Below the pieces are notes generated by a model. It ran no database searches, was not told the DNA's origin, and saw only the letters and a program-made list of their open reading frames with translations. From positions 93,935-157,934 of the forward strand of contig VLTH01000003.1 in assembly GCA_008125075.1 (NCBI GenBank): a stretch of DNA of 64,000 nucleotides. Direction: 5' to 3'. This DNA is from Acetivibrio alkalicellulosi (GTDB lineage Bacteria > Bacillota > Clostridia > Acetivibrionales > Acetivibrionaceae). This document shows, one piece after another, positions 9,630 through 18,904 of this stretch. The translations under genes and the position numbers were made by a program. How positions within the stretch are numbered: the first letter of the stretch is position 1; each line of letters begins with the position of its first letter.

Positions 9630-11402
9630 ATGAAAAAAAAAATATTCAAGTACTATATTATTCTATTTGTCTGTGTATTGTTTATCACAGCTTTTTTTAC
9701 TTCTACAATATCAGGAAGGTTTTACAAATTAGAAGTTGAAAATAAGCTAATTGCCATTGGTGCATCAATTGAGCATTACATTGTAAATATGGCAAAGTAT
9801 GAAGAAGTAGATTACAATTATGTGTCAAAAGATTTTGCTGATTATATAAATAGTGCAGAAAATTATTTTGGGTTCAATGATAATATAAGAGTTACTATTG
9901 TGGACTTTAATGGTAATGTTCTAGGGGATTCTGATGCAAACTATACGCAGATGGAAAATCATGGACAAAGAAGAGAAATAAAACTGGCCATGGAAGATGG
10001 ATTTGGAAAAGATATTAGAAGAAGCCATACTATTAACACTGACTTATTATATGTTGCTGTATCGTTAAATCAACTCGATATTATTGCCAGGATTTCAGTT
10101 CCACTTTCCCAGATAAAAGAAATAAACAAACTTATATGGTTATATACTATTTTAACAACATTAGTGGCAATACTTTTGACTATTATTGTATCTGTTAAAA
10201 TATCCAATTCATTGATAAGACCTTTTAACGAATTAATAATTGCATCAAAAGAAATATCTAATGGCAATTATACTGGGAGAATAAATTTAAAATCAAAGGA
10301 TGAAATAGGTCAATTATCAAACTCCTTTAACGAAATGGCAGAAAAACTTGAAAAGACAATAAATGATTTATGGTACAAAAAAGTTGAAATAGAATCTATT
10401 GTAGACAGTATGACGATTGGTATTGTTGCAGTAGATACTATGTATAGAGTAGTTTTAATAAATCCAGTTGCAATTGAGTTATTTAAAGTAGATAGTGGTA
10501 AGAATATAATTGGCAACAACATTGTTGAGAGCATAAGGAACAATCAGGTGAATGTTATTTTAAGGAATACTATTTATAACAATAAACCTTTAGAAAGTGA
10601 ATATATTTGTATGGATGATACAGTATTAAAGCTTTCTACAAGCCCAATAAAGCCAAAAGTTGAGGACAGTAAAAACTCAGGTGCTATTGTATTTATACAG
10701 GATGTAACAAAAATTAGGAAGCTTGAAAAAATAAGGACGGAGTTTGTATCTAATGTTACACATGAGCTAAAAACTCCTATAACTTCAATTAGAGGTTTTA
10801 TTGAAACTTTAAAAGGTGGGGCTATAAATAATCAACAGGTTTCAATGAGATTTTTAGACATAATAGATATAGAGGCAGAGAGACTACATGCTCTAATTGA
10901 TGACATATTACAGTTGTCAGAAATTGAATCCAGACAAAATGGTCCAAAGATTGAAAAGCTAGATATTAAAGTAGTTGTAGATAAGGTGATTGAAGTAGTT
11001 CAAAACATTGCACAAGAGAGAAGTGTGACTTTATACAACGAAGTAGAAGAGGGGCTTACTATTAATGCAGACAAAAACAGACTAAAACAGCTATTATTAA
11101 ATTTAATTGATAATGCAATTAAATATAATGTAAAAAATGGAGCTGTTAATATCAAAGCTTACAGAAGTGAAGGGAAAATTGTGATTATAGTAAAAGATAC
11201 TGGTATAGGTATTGATTCTGAGCATTTTTCCAGAATATTTGAAAGGTTTTATAGAGTTGATAAAGGAAGATCAAGAGATCAGGGCGGCACTGGATTAGGT
11301 CTTTCGATCGTAAAACACATTGTTAATCTTTTTAGTGGAGATATAAAAGTAAATAGTAAATCAGGAGAGGGAAGTGAGTTTATAGTTCAGTTACCTATTT
11401 AG
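9630..11402 (+). CDS. phoR: Phosphate sensor histidine kinase PhoR
   Basis: 590 residues. Membrane helix about 7-28, extracytoplasmic segment about 30-165, second helix about 170-190, HAMP domain (about 190-245), PAS domain (about 250-355), HisKA with H-box NVTHELKTPITSIRG (about 376), and HATPase with N-box NLIDNAIKYN, G1 KDTGIGI and G2 GTGLGLSIV. The layout matches PhoR of Gram-positive bacteria, with a periplasm-facing sensor domain. It follows phoB by one base, so the two are co-translated. Stop codon is TAG. A bidirectional terminator lies about 110 bases downstream. Confidence 0.93.
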   Translation: MKKKIFKYYIILFVCVLFITAFFTSTISGRFYKLEVENKLIAIGASIEHYIVNMAKYEEVDYNYVSKDFADYINSAENYFGFNDNIRVTIVDFNGNVLGDSDANYTQMENHGQRREIKLAMEDGFGKDIRRSHTINTDLLYVAVSLNQLDIIARISVPLSQIKEINKLIWLYTILTTLVAILLTIIVSVKISNSLIRPFNELIIASKEISNGNYTGRINLKSKDEIGQLSNSFNEMAEKLEKTINDLWYKKVEIESIVDSMTIGIVAVDTMYRVVLINPVAIELFKVDSGKNIIGNNIVESIRNNQVNVILRNTIYNNKPLESEYICMDDTVLKLSTSPIKPKVEDSKNSGAIVFIQDVTKIRKLEKIRTEFVSNVTHELKTPITSIRGFIETLKGGAINNQQVSMRFLDIIDIEAERLHALIDDILQLSEIESRQNGPKIEKLDIKVVVDKVIEVVQNIAQERSVTLYNEVEEGLTINADKNRLKQLLLNLIDNAIKYNVKNGAVNIKAYRSEGKIVIIVKDTGIGIDSEHFSRIFERFYRVDKGRSRDQGGTGLGLSIVKHIVNLFSGDIKVNSKSGEGSEFIVQLPI

Positions 11403-11515
11403 CAATCTAGACCTAAATACGGGTGCATATTAAATACACTCTCAAAGTACCTAGTTTTGCATAAATATTCACATAAGTAATTGAGGTAAGGATATAGTAT
11501 AAAATAATTTAACAC

Positions 11516-11554
11516 AAAAAAATGGCATAACATAAAATGTTAGTGCCATTTTTT
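11516..11554. terminator. Bidirectional rho-independent terminator between phoR and the stalk-domain gene
   Basis: A-run, TGGCATAACAT, 3-base loop, ATGTTAGTGCCA (one bulged base), T-run. The A and T tracts on either side let it work for phoR on the plus strand and for the convergent secreted-protein gene on the minus strand. The motif GGGTGCATATTAAAT at 11421-11435 just upstream recurs near 24139. Confidence 0.85.
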
Positions 11555-11589
11555 ATACATATATATTTTTTATACTATTTACTATTTAA

Positions 11590-12318
11590 CTACTCAACGA
11601 TAGGATTAAAGAAATATGCAGTGGTAACTGGTGTTCTAGTAATGGCAGCATCAGCTGCAAATCCCACAGTTTTTACTCCGGTTATGTCAATTTCTTCAAT
11701 TTTCTTGATTTGACCGCCTTCGATGTCAATATTTGCTAATGACTCTCCAGTATCTACATTATATATACGCAGTATGTATGAATAACCCTCTCCAGGAACA
11801 TACGCATCAAAAGATAATTTACTGTATCCACCACCTATTTGAGCTTGATATGATCTAGCAATATTGGAAGAAGAAGATGCATTCCAAATTCTAAAGCTTA
11901 CTCCGTCGTCAAACACCGTAACAGCACCAAGATCTCCTTCAACTGTTAATGAACCTTTATCAGTTACTTTGCTACTAAAGTCTGATGTTTTTGCATCAAA
12001 TCTTAATACACTCCTTGGTTCCTTTTGTTCTGTACCAAGAATAACAGTTTTTGTAGAGGCTTCCCAATCTACAGGTAGATCAAGCATATTGCTGACGGCA
12101 CGAATTGGAAGATATGTAGTACCATTATACATAATAGGATATACAACATTTCCTGATCCGTCTCTCATTTCCTGTACAACACCTTGATATCTTACACTGA
12201 CTTCCCGACTCAATATTGCCTTTATTTCGGAATTTACCGAAGCTCCAAAAACAGCAATACTTGTACAAAACATAATTGCACTAGATACAACAGCGATTTT
12301 TACTTTCTTGTTAACCAA
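11590..12318 (-). CDS. Secreted protein with copper-amine-oxidase-N (stalk) domain and NPCBM-like C-terminal domain
   Basis: About 242 residues. An N-terminal hydrophobic signal segment ends near VFGAS. Residues about 35-95 match the stalk / copper amine oxidase N-like domain widely found in secreted clostridial proteins (MYNGTTYLPIRAVSNML and VDWEASTKTVILG). The C-terminal half (about 105-240) resembles the NPCBM-like beta-sandwich that follows such domains and may bind carbohydrate. Start: TTG at 12318 is preferred because GGAG lies 8 bases upstream; a GTG at 12327 would sit on that GGAG. No enzyme motif is visible. Probably attached to or released from the cell surface; function unknown. 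Confidence 0.7.
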   Translation of the reverse strand: MVNKKVKIAVVSSAIMFCTSIAVFGASVNSEIKAILSREVSVRYQGVVQEMRDGSGNVVYPIMYNGTTYLPIRAVSNMLDLPVDWEASTKTVILGTEQKEPRSVLRFDAKTSDFSSKVTDKGSLTVEGDLGAVTVFDDGVSFRIWNASSSSNIARSYQAQIGGGYSKLSFDAYVPGEGYSYILRIYNVDTGESLANIDIEGGQIKKIEEIDITGVKTVGFAADAAITRTPVTTAYFFNPIVE

Positions 12319-12515
12319 AGCGTTCACTCCAATTCTATATAATATTAGTTACTAATCAATTATATGACAATGGAAGAACTTTATCAAACTTTATGTCAAT
12401 CACTATAACGAAAAAAACACTATTTTTCAACATAAATCTTCTTTTTTATTGTATTCTCTATAGCCTTTTAAAAAATTCCTGAAATCTACTTTTTTTCCTT
12501 TAGACAAATATTCCA

Positions 12516-13382
12516 TTATTTCTTTCCTATAGGAATATATATTTCACTAACAGAGTTTTCATTATAAGGTCCTAAATACTCAGCACCATAGTATTCAAAA
12601 TTAAAATGACCGGGCAATTTATAGTCACTTGCTGGTAGCCACTCTTCGTATATATACTGATAAGTATGTCCTACTTGATTAGCTAATCCTTTATGCCTGA
12701 ATTTTAAGTAAGTTTGGTTTGGTATAGTTTTTGCTGTCAATTGAATTGGAATGAATTCAAGTTCATCAACTTCTATTGCCACATAAAAATATATGCTATC
12801 ATTGTCTTGATCAGGAAACCAAAATTGTAGCTGATAAAACTTAAAGGGTTTTTTCACATTTGGAATAACAGATATGTTTTGTGTCAAAAGAGACCAATGC
12901 TCTGTCAAATCATTTCCCATTGATAAATCATAATAAAATGGGATTCCCACTAACTTTATTTCACCTAAATATACTATTTCTGGTTCCTTATCCAGAGAAT
13001 GCTCATTTTTTTTTAGTCGATTATCAGTTATAGGTTGAAGTAAAAATTGCCTATTAATAGTACCTTCTTTGCGAACTTCTGAAGGATTTTTGTTGACAAT
13101 TTTATAAAATGCTCTTGTATAAGCTTCTGAACTTCCAAAACCAAATTCAATGGCTAAATCAATAATTCGTATGTCTGTTTCAATAAGTTTTGAAATTGAT
13201 TCAGTTATTTTCCTTGCCAATATATATGATTTTGGAGAGTACCCTGTAATAGATTTGAACAATCTGCAATAGTAGTAGAAAGAAAACCCCAACTCCTTAG
13301 ATAAATCTAAAACAGATATTTTTGATCGGATGTTATTCTCTATTATTTGAATAGATAATAATATAAGCTTTCTATTATTCAT
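12516..13382 (-). CDS. AraC-family transcriptional regulator with GyrI-like effector domain
   Basis: 288 residues. The N-terminal part (about 1-105) contains two helix-turn-helix units of the AraC/XylS type (DLSKELGFSFYYYCRLFKSITGYSPKSY and a second unit with AIEFGFGSSEAYTRAF), here split below 20 residues when read as separate motifs. The C-terminal half (about 130-288) resembles the GyrI-like / AraC_E_bind small-molecule domain (KLVGIPFYYD at its start, FNFEYYGAEYLGP near its end). Proteins of this layout sense drugs or hydrophobic ligands (Rob and BmrR types). It lies 12 bases after the TrmO-like gene on the same strand, so the two are probably co-transcribed. Ligand and targets unknown. 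Confidence 0.85.
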   Translation of the reverse strand: MNNRKLILLSIQIIENNIRSKISVLDLSKELGFSFYYYCRLFKSITGYSPKSYILARKITESISKLIETDIRIIDLAIEFGFGSSEAYTRAFYKIVNKNPSEVRKEGTINRQFLLQPITDNRLKKNEHSLDKEPEIVYLGEIKLVGIPFYYDLSMGNDLTEHWSLLTQNISVIPNVKKPFKFYQLQFWFPDQDNDSIYFYVAIEVDELEFIPIQLTAKTIPNQTYLKFRHKGLANQVGHTYQYIYEEWLPASDYKLPGHFNFEYYGAEYLGPYNENSVSEIYIPIGKK

Positions 13383-13394
13383 ACTAATTCCCTC

Positions 13395-13853
13395 TTAGAA
13401 ATTAAAAAAATTACTCCAATCATAATCAGCAGAATCTTCAATACAATTTGGTAAACCATCACACCATTTAGGTAATTTATATTCTTTTACCAAATCAGTA
13501 CATGGATAATATGGTTTAATGTCAAGAATGGGTGTTCCGTTTTCTGCATCTATATAGGAAGTATATATTATTCCTAAGTCAAAATCAATGCTTTTAACAT
13601 CAATAATACTTATGCAAATTGGATTAGGCCTAAGTGGTGATCTAGTTGCTAAAATTCCAATAGAATCTGGCCCGTTCTTATAGGGTTTTTCTGAGGACAT
13701 AATTTTACGCAAATCAGGGTTATCAACGTGATCTGCCCACCAAACAACAATCAGGTGGCTAAACTCATCTATACCCATCAGTGCGTCTTTGTACTCTTTA
13801 TCAATTTCAAAACTATTATTGCCATTAATTCTACCTATTTTTAATAGTTCCAT
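13395..13853 (-). CDS. TrmO/TsaA-like (YaeB/UPF0066) tRNA methyltransferase-family protein
   Basis: 152 residues, shorter than E. coli TrmO. The family signature ATRSPLRPNPI is present (about residues 68-78), with DEFSHLIVVWWAD before it and AENGTPILDIKPYYPC after it. TrmO N6-methylates t6A37 in tRNA using SAM. Short stand-alone TsaA-fold proteins next to regulators may have other SAM-linked roles, so only the family is secure. Start ATG has AGGAGG 10 bases upstream. It leads a two-gene unit with the AraC/GyrI regulator. Confidence 0.8.
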   Translation of the reverse strand: MELLKIGRINGNNSFEIDKEYKDALMGIDEFSHLIVVWWADHVDNPDLRKIMSSEKPYKNGPDSIGILATRSPLRPNPICISIIDVKSIDFDLGIIYTSYIDAENGTPILDIKPYYPCTDLVKEYKLPKWCDGLPNCIEDSADYDWSNFFNF

Positions 13854-14134
13854 TTTAATTGCCTCCTATTTTATTAAAATTAATATAGGTATATTATAGA
13901 CTATTACACAGAACAACTCTTGATTTAATTTGTTCAAAAACAATATAAAATTGATAATATTTGCTTAATGTTTAATTGGCGAGGGAATTTTAGATCTTAA
14001 ATAAATATATATGGAGTTTACTTATATACTTTTAAGGTAAGCTTATTATTAGATTATTTATTAAAAAATAACCTTCCAAATGTAATTGTACAATGATATA
14101 ATTAAAGTAAAAATAAAATTGAAAGGAAAAATAT

Positions 14135-14671
14135 ATGACAAACGAAGAATTTCAAAAATTAGTTTTAGAGCAACTTTCAGGACTAAAAAATGATGTAACA
14201 GGAATTGAAAATAATGTAACAGGACTAAAAAATGATGTAACAGGACTAAAAAATGATGTAACAGGACTAAAAAATGATGTAACAGGAATTAAAAATGATG
14301 TAACAGGAATTAAAAATGATGTAACAGGACTTAAAAATGATGTAACAGGACTTAAAAATGATGTAACAGGACTTAAAAATGATGTAACAGGAATTGAAAA
14401 TAATGTAACAGGACTAAAAAATGATGTAACAGGACTTAAAAATGATGTAACAGGACTTAAAAATGATGTAACAGGACTTAAAAATGATGTAACAAGTATT
14501 AAGGTTCGTCAAGATGAAATTTACCAAGTTGTTAAAGCCATTGAACATTCTAACCAAGTTGGGAAAGCTGAGCTTGATAAACACGAATTCAGAATTGCCA
14601 AAGTAGAAGGAAAATTCAAAAAAGTTGCAAAAATAATGGATGAAGACATTGATAAAGCATCAAATCTCTAA
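14135..14671 (+). CDS. Coiled-coil protein with 15 tandem 7-residue repeats
   Basis: 178 residues. After 14 N-terminal residues comes a run of 15 heptads, consensus T-G-[LI]-[KE]-N-[DN]-V, encoded by near-identical 21-base units. The Leu/Ile and Val positions fit the a/d pattern of a parallel coiled coil. The C-terminal 60 residues are a lysine-rich, non-repetitive helix (about 120-178). There is no signal peptide or membrane segment. Similar short proteins in bacteria and phages are annotated only as coiled-coil or hypothetical proteins. A ribosome site GAAAGGA precedes the ATG and a hairpin terminator lies about 200 bases after the stop. Function unknown; repeat number is likely to vary between strains. 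Confidence 0.75.
   Translation: MTNEEFQKLVLEQLSGLKNDVTGIENNVTGLKNDVTGLKNDVTGLKNDVTGIKNDVTGIKNDVTGLKNDVTGLKNDVTGLKNDVTGIENNVTGLKNDVTGLKNDVTGLKNDVTGLKNDVTSIKVRQDEIYQVVKAIEHSNQVGKAELDKHEFRIAKVEGKFKKVAKIMDEDIDKASNL
14177..14491 (+). repeat. Minisatellite: 15 units of 21 bp inside a coding sequence
   Basis: Fifteen consecutive 21-base units coding for one heptad each. Most are identical at the DNA level apart from a Leu/Ile switch (CTA/CTT versus ATT) and two GAAAATAAT variants (units 2 and 11). The variant pattern (two blocks that both begin with the GIENNV unit) suggests a past block duplication of about nine units. Confidence 0.9.
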
Positions 14672-14870
14672 TGTAAAACGTCATTTAAAGAATGGGTTAT
14701 GTTTCTACCCTTAAATTCATGTTTCTTAATTTCTCTCAAGGCAAAAATTTCCGTAAATCATTGCACTAGTTATTTCTTGCAAACTATCAAGTAGGTAGAT
14801 ATTAATAATCGTTATCAGAATCGTAATTACAAAATCTTTCAATCTAACATTTAATAAATGTTTACTGATA

Positions 14871-14899
14871 AGTCTGCTACAAATTATTTTTAGCAGGCT
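14871..14899 (+). terminator. Probable terminator downstream of the heptad-repeat gene
   Basis: Arms AGTCTGCT (14871-14878) and AGCAGGCT (14892-14899), with one G-U pair, followed by TTTTATAAATTT. It lies about 200 bases after the coiled-coil gene and upstream of the alkaline phosphatase promoter. The rest of 14672-15097 is AT-rich and holds the Pho boxes described separately. Confidence 0.6.
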
Positions 14900-14976
14900 T
14901 TTATAAATTTTGGAATAAGTAAATTCAAAACACTTGATTTTTCAAGCTTTGCAACAGAATGTATTATTAAAAAAGT

Positions 14977-15005
14977 TTAACATTTGCTTAATATAGATTT
15001 AAACA
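14977..15005 (+). promoter_or_regulatory. PhoB/PhoP box array upstream of alkaline phosphatase
   Basis: Three hexamers at 11-base spacing: TTAACA (14977), TTAATA (14988) and TTAAAC (14999). The spacing and phase match the array before pstS. The alkaline phosphatase start lies about 95 bases downstream, as expected for a Pho-activated promoter. Confidence 0.75.
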
Positions 15006-15097
15006 TATAGAGTTATTATAATTATGGTCGACCAAATAATAAAATATCAAATTACACACTTTAACCATTGTAGATAATTGAAAGGGGATACTTAATA

Positions 15098-16963
15098 ATG
15101 TTTAAGTTTAAAAAAGGAATTATTGCATCTTTACTAGTAATTATATTTATAACTTCATGTGTTTTCACTGCTGTAATGTCAAATGAATTTAGTTTTTCTA
15201 ACGCAAATAATGACTATTCAGGAAGAATGCCAAAGTATGTGTTTCTCTTTATTGGTGATGGAATGAGCTATCCACAAATAAACTCAGCTGAAATATACGA
15301 AGGAAGTCTACTTTATGGGGACTCAATGGTTAACATAAGAAGACTTAGCTTCACAGAGTTTCCTGTAGAAGGTGTATGTACAACTTTTGATGCAGAATCA
15401 TTTATTCCAGATTCAGCTTCAACAGCTACATCAATAGCATCAGGAAAGAAAACATTAGGCGGAATTATCAACATGGATACAACAAGAACATCTTCATTTA
15501 CTCCATTCCCATACTTATTAAAAGAAGAAGGATACAAAATAGGTATAGTTAGTAGTGTTCCAATAGATCATGCAACACCTGCAGCTTTTTATTCAAGTGT
15601 TCCATCAAGAGGCGATGATTACGAAATTGCAGTTCAGCTTGCAAACAGTGGTTTTGACTATTTTGGTGGTGGAGGAATCCGTAGACCAAGAGGAAGAAGT
15701 GGTGACCTACCTTGTGCAATTGAAATGGCTATAAATAATGGATATACATATGTGAATACATATGAAGAAATTTTAGCTCTTAATAAAGAATCAGGAAAAG
15801 TAATTGCAGTAAATCCAGTTTTAGATAGTTCATCTGCTTTGCCATATGAATTAGATCGTGCAGAAGATGATCTTTCACTTGCAGATTATACAAGATTAGG
15901 TATTGACTTATTGTATGATGAAAAAGGCAAAGGTTTTTTCATGATGGTTGAGTCAGGAAAGATAGACTGGGCTTGTCATGCTAATGATGCAGCAGCGTCA
16001 ATTCATGACACACTTGCATTTGAAAGAGCTATAAATGAAGCTATTGAGTTTTATAATAAACATCCAAAGGATACTCTTATAATTGTTACAGGAGATCATG
16101 AATGTGGTGGAATGACACTAGGATTTGCAGGAACAGGATATGACACATTCTATGATAAAATAGCATTCCAGACTATGTCATACATTGAGTTTGATAAAAT
16201 TATTGAAGACTATAGATCAAATACATCAAGAGAAGATGCAACTTTAGAAGACTTACTTCCTGAAATTAAAGCAGCATTTGGTTTAATAATGTCAACTGAT
16301 GAAGATGCACAAAATTATCCTATAATGGTTCTTTCAGATTTTGAAGTTCAAAAATTAGAAGATGCTCTAGTTCACACAATGACTCCAAGAAATCAAAGAC
16401 AGTATACTCCAAATGACAGACTTTTATATGGAGGCTATGAGCCATTATCAGTAACTTTAACACACATTTTAAACAATAAAGCAGGTATTGGCTGGACATC
16501 ATATTCACATACTGGATTACCTCTTCCTGTTTATGCAATGGGATCAGGTCAGGAAATATTTAATGGAAGCTACGATAATACTGATATCTACAAAAAAATA
16601 GTTTCAATAATGAATCTAAATGATCAAAAACCAGCTAAAAGTGATCCAACAGTATCTTATGTTATGACAAATGATTGGGGCTCTGGAGCAACTATAAATG
16701 TAACAATACATAACAACACTGATGCACCAATAGATGGATGGCAATTAGATTGGAACTTCCAAGGAAGTCAAAAAATAACGAATATGTGGAATGGTCAGTT
16801 TACTCAAACAGGAGCTAATGTTACAGTAACAAACAATACTTATAACAGAATTATACCAGCTAATGGATTTGTAACTATAGGTTTTAATATTTCTTACAAT
16901 GGTAATATTAGAGTACCTAGAACATTTACTTTAAATGGTGGTCCTGTAAACATAGAAAAATAA
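15098..16963 (+). CDS. phoA: Secreted alkaline phosphatase with C-terminal CBM2-like cellulose-binding domain
   Basis: 621 residues. N-terminal signal peptide (about 1-28). The alkaline phosphatase domain spans about 45-500: metal ligand in LFIGDGMSYPQ, nucleophile Ser in PDSASTATSIASGKKT, metal-binding segments in MVESGKIDWACHANDAAA and VTGDHECGGM, and the last His in SHTGLPLPVYAMG. Residues about 520-621 are a beta-rich module resembling carbohydrate-binding module family 2 (WGSGATINVTIHN, GWQLDWNF, WNGQFTQTG with conserved Trp). The enzyme would release phosphate from phosphoesters outside the cell, and the module would hold it on cellulose or wall polysaccharide. Preceded by a PhoB-box array, so regulated with pst. 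A strong hairpin follows. Confidence 0.92.
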   Translation: MFKFKKGIIASLLVIIFITSCVFTAVMSNEFSFSNANNDYSGRMPKYVFLFIGDGMSYPQINSAEIYEGSLLYGDSMVNIRRLSFTEFPVEGVCTTFDAESFIPDSASTATSIASGKKTLGGIINMDTTRTSSFTPFPYLLKEEGYKIGIVSSVPIDHATPAAFYSSVPSRGDDYEIAVQLANSGFDYFGGGGIRRPRGRSGDLPCAIEMAINNGYTYVNTYEEILALNKESGKVIAVNPVLDSSSALPYELDRAEDDLSLADYTRLGIDLLYDEKGKGFFMMVESGKIDWACHANDAAASIHDTLAFERAINEAIEFYNKHPKDTLIIVTGDHECGGMTLGFAGTGYDTFYDKIAFQTMSYIEFDKIIEDYRSNTSREDATLEDLLPEIKAAFGLIMSTDEDAQNYPIMVLSDFEVQKLEDALVHTMTPRNQRQYTPNDRLLYGGYEPLSVTLTHILNNKAGIGWTSYSHTGLPLPVYAMGSGQEIFNGSYDNTDIYKKIVSIMNLNDQKPAKSDPTVSYVMTNDWGSGATINVTIHNNTDAPIDGWQLDWNFQGSQKITNMWNGQFTQTGANVTVTNNTYNRIIPANGFVTIGFNISYNGNIRVPRTFTLNGGPVNIEK

Positions 16964-16988
16964 AATAAATAAATAATATCTACTATAT

Positions 16989-17021
16989 TAACAAGGGATA
17001 TATATTTTATATCCCTTGTTA
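16989..17021. terminator. Hairpin terminator after alkaline phosphatase
   Basis: A 14-bp perfect inverted repeat (arm TAACAAGGGATATA, 16989-17002 and 17008-17021) with a 5-base loop, only 11 bases before the ribosome site of the next gene. There is no long T-run, so it may end or stabilise the phosphatase mRNA rather than stop all transcription. Confidence 0.7.
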
Positions 17022-17047
17022 GAAATTTATTTAAAGGAGTTATTAAT

Positions 17048-18202
17048 TTGATTAAAAGTATTTTAAAAAGTACAGAATTTTATTTTGTTGCTGTAGTTAT
17101 CGTTTTTATTCTTGTTCTTTTGTTTATTCCAACTGGTTTTGAAAGAGAAATCTATCCTAATACAACTAGAGCAAAAGCCTTAATACTTGAAGTAGATAAT
17201 TCAAATGTTCGTTCAGCTCGTATTATACAAGAAGGAGAACAGAAATGTAAAATTCTAATTCTTAATGGGAAATTTAAGGGATATGAAGCAAATGGCATAA
17301 ATAGGCTTACTGGAAAACTTGAATTGGACAAAATATTTAATGAAGGTGATAAGGCATTTGTTGTAATTGACTATAATAATGATAGTATTCATTTTGTAAA
17401 TATATTGGATCACTATCGTCTAAACATTGAATTAATTCTTTTTATTGCATTTGTACTTTTATTAATAATATTTGCAGGCTGGATAGGAGTTAAGTCTGTT
17501 CTTTCATTTATTCTTACTGTATTATTGTTGTGGAAAATACTACTTCCTTCGTTTTTGAAGGGTTTAAATCCTATATTTATTTCTCTTCTTGTTGTAACTA
17601 TAATGACCACCATTACACTTTTTCTTGTGGCAGGTCTCAATAAGAAATCACTAGTTGCCATACTTGGTTCACTTTCTGGATCTTACTTTACTTGTATTTT
17701 AGCCATAATATTCGGTAGTCTTTTTAAAATTCATGGTGCCGTTATGCCTTTTTCTGAAAACTTATTGTATTCAGGATACTCCCACCTAAGACTGTCTGAC
17801 ATATTTATAGCAGGTATTTTTATAGCATCGGCTGGAGCAATTATGGATCTTTCGATGGATATTTCTGTGTCAGTTTTTGAAATATATCAAAAGAAACCTG
17901 ATTTAACAATCAAAGAAGCTATTTTTTCAGGATTTACAATAGGAAGAGCTGTTATAGGTACAATGACAACAACACTTTTATTGGCATATTCAGGTGGATA
18001 TGTAGCGATGTTTATGGTATTTATGGCTCAAGGAACACCCATATTGAATATATTAAATTTAAATTATGTATCCTCTGAAATTTTGCATACTTTAGTAGGT
18101 AGCTTTGGTTTAGTTACAGTTGCACCACTAACAGCTATTTTAGCTGGTGTAATATTTCATAAAAATACTTTTAAAAGTATAAGTAATGGCGGGTGCATGT
18201 AA
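17048..18202 (+). CDS. YibE/F family integral membrane protein
   Basis: 384 residues. A first membrane helix (about 14-30) is followed by a soluble beta-rich segment (about 40-125, with LILNGKFKGYEA and GDKAFVVIDYN) and then about seven membrane helices (from about 130 to the end). This is the YibE/F layout; the family signature region includes ASAGAIMDLSMDISVSVFE and GRAVIGTMTTTLLLAY. Start is TTG at 17048 with AAAGGAG 8 bases upstream. YibE/F proteins are of unproven function, proposed to be transporters or to regulate surface processes. It follows the phosphatase by 84 bases with a hairpin between them. Confidence 0.85.
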   Translation: MIKSILKSTEFYFVAVVIVFILVLLFIPTGFEREIYPNTTRAKALILEVDNSNVRSARIIQEGEQKCKILILNGKFKGYEANGINRLTGKLELDKIFNEGDKAFVVIDYNNDSIHFVNILDHYRLNIELILFIAFVLLLIIFAGWIGVKSVLSFILTVLLLWKILLPSFLKGLNPIFISLLVVTIMTTITLFLVAGLNKKSLVAILGSLSGSYFTCILAIIFGSLFKIHGAVMPFSENLLYSGYSHLRLSDIFIAGIFIASAGAIMDLSMDISVSVFEIYQKKPDLTIKEAIFSGFTIGRAVIGTMTTTLLLAYSGGYVAMFMVFMAQGTPILNILNLNYVSSEILHTLVGSFGLVTVAPLTAILAGVIFHKNTFKSISNGGCM

Positions 18203-18490
18203 CAAATGTGAAGAAAGATATTCCAGAAACTAAAGTTTCGCAGTTTAGAGCCTGTAAATACTCCTCAGGGTCGAGCAAAACTCGCTTCGCTCAAACAATG
18301 CTCTCCCTTTCCTCGTCGCATTAACAGGCTCTACTACTTGCTTCACAATGTTTCTTCCATATTTTTCTTCACTTAAATAATATGCACTCGTAATGGCTAA
18401 GAAATAACATTCGATTCTCATCGTCCAAAACCCGTTAAAACATCGGCATTTTGTCCTTGAGAATATGAAGTTATTTCTAAGGCATTCCTA
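18203..18490. repeat. Intergenic block of two large imperfect palindromes
   Basis: The 702-base gap 18203-18904 has no convincing gene. Its first part holds two palindromic units. Unit 1 has perfect arms TAGAGCCTGT (18246-18255) and ACAGGCTCTA (18324-18333), and flanking similarity extends outward (GTGAAGAAA near 18209 against TTTCTTCAC near 18363; GGTGCAT near 18192 against ATGCAC near 18382). An internal hairpin is formed by GAGC and GCTC blocks. Unit 2 has arms GGCTAAGAAATAAC (18395-18408) and GTTATTTCTAAGGC (18470-18483), 12 of 14 pairs. It may be a non-autonomous mobile element or a structured RNA. 18490-18890 is AT-rich with nothing I can assign beyond the ribosome site AAGGAG before 18905. 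Confidence 0.55.
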
Positions 18491-18904
18491 AGTAAGTAAA
18501 AAAACAAACATGTAATAAGTTATAAATAACTTTTTTATAAACAGACACATCGTTATATCATGATGAACCATATGTAGTAAAGAAAGATTTTAATTATTTT
18601 ATAGACGAACATTTGATAAATTTAGCGAATTCAGACATTAATAGTGATAACAAAATTGACTAAACAAATTTTTCTCTATTGAAAAGAAATATTCTTGGAA
18701 TTATATATACGAATCTTTATCTTAGATCAAACATTTCGTTATTTATTATACAACTATAGTTTACTTTTTGATAAAAAGCTTACGCTAACTGTAGCTTTTT
18801 AATAAATTGATACTGTCACTTTATTTTTGAGGGTTTCTATTGTTTAATAAAAACAAAGCAAGAAAAAATCAAATACTTTAAAACACATATAGTAAGGAGA
18901 TAAG

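Noticed and set aside
14177..14491. Tandem repeats as a CRISPR array
   Set aside because: The 21-base units are contiguous, without spacers, and encode in-frame heptads of a protein.
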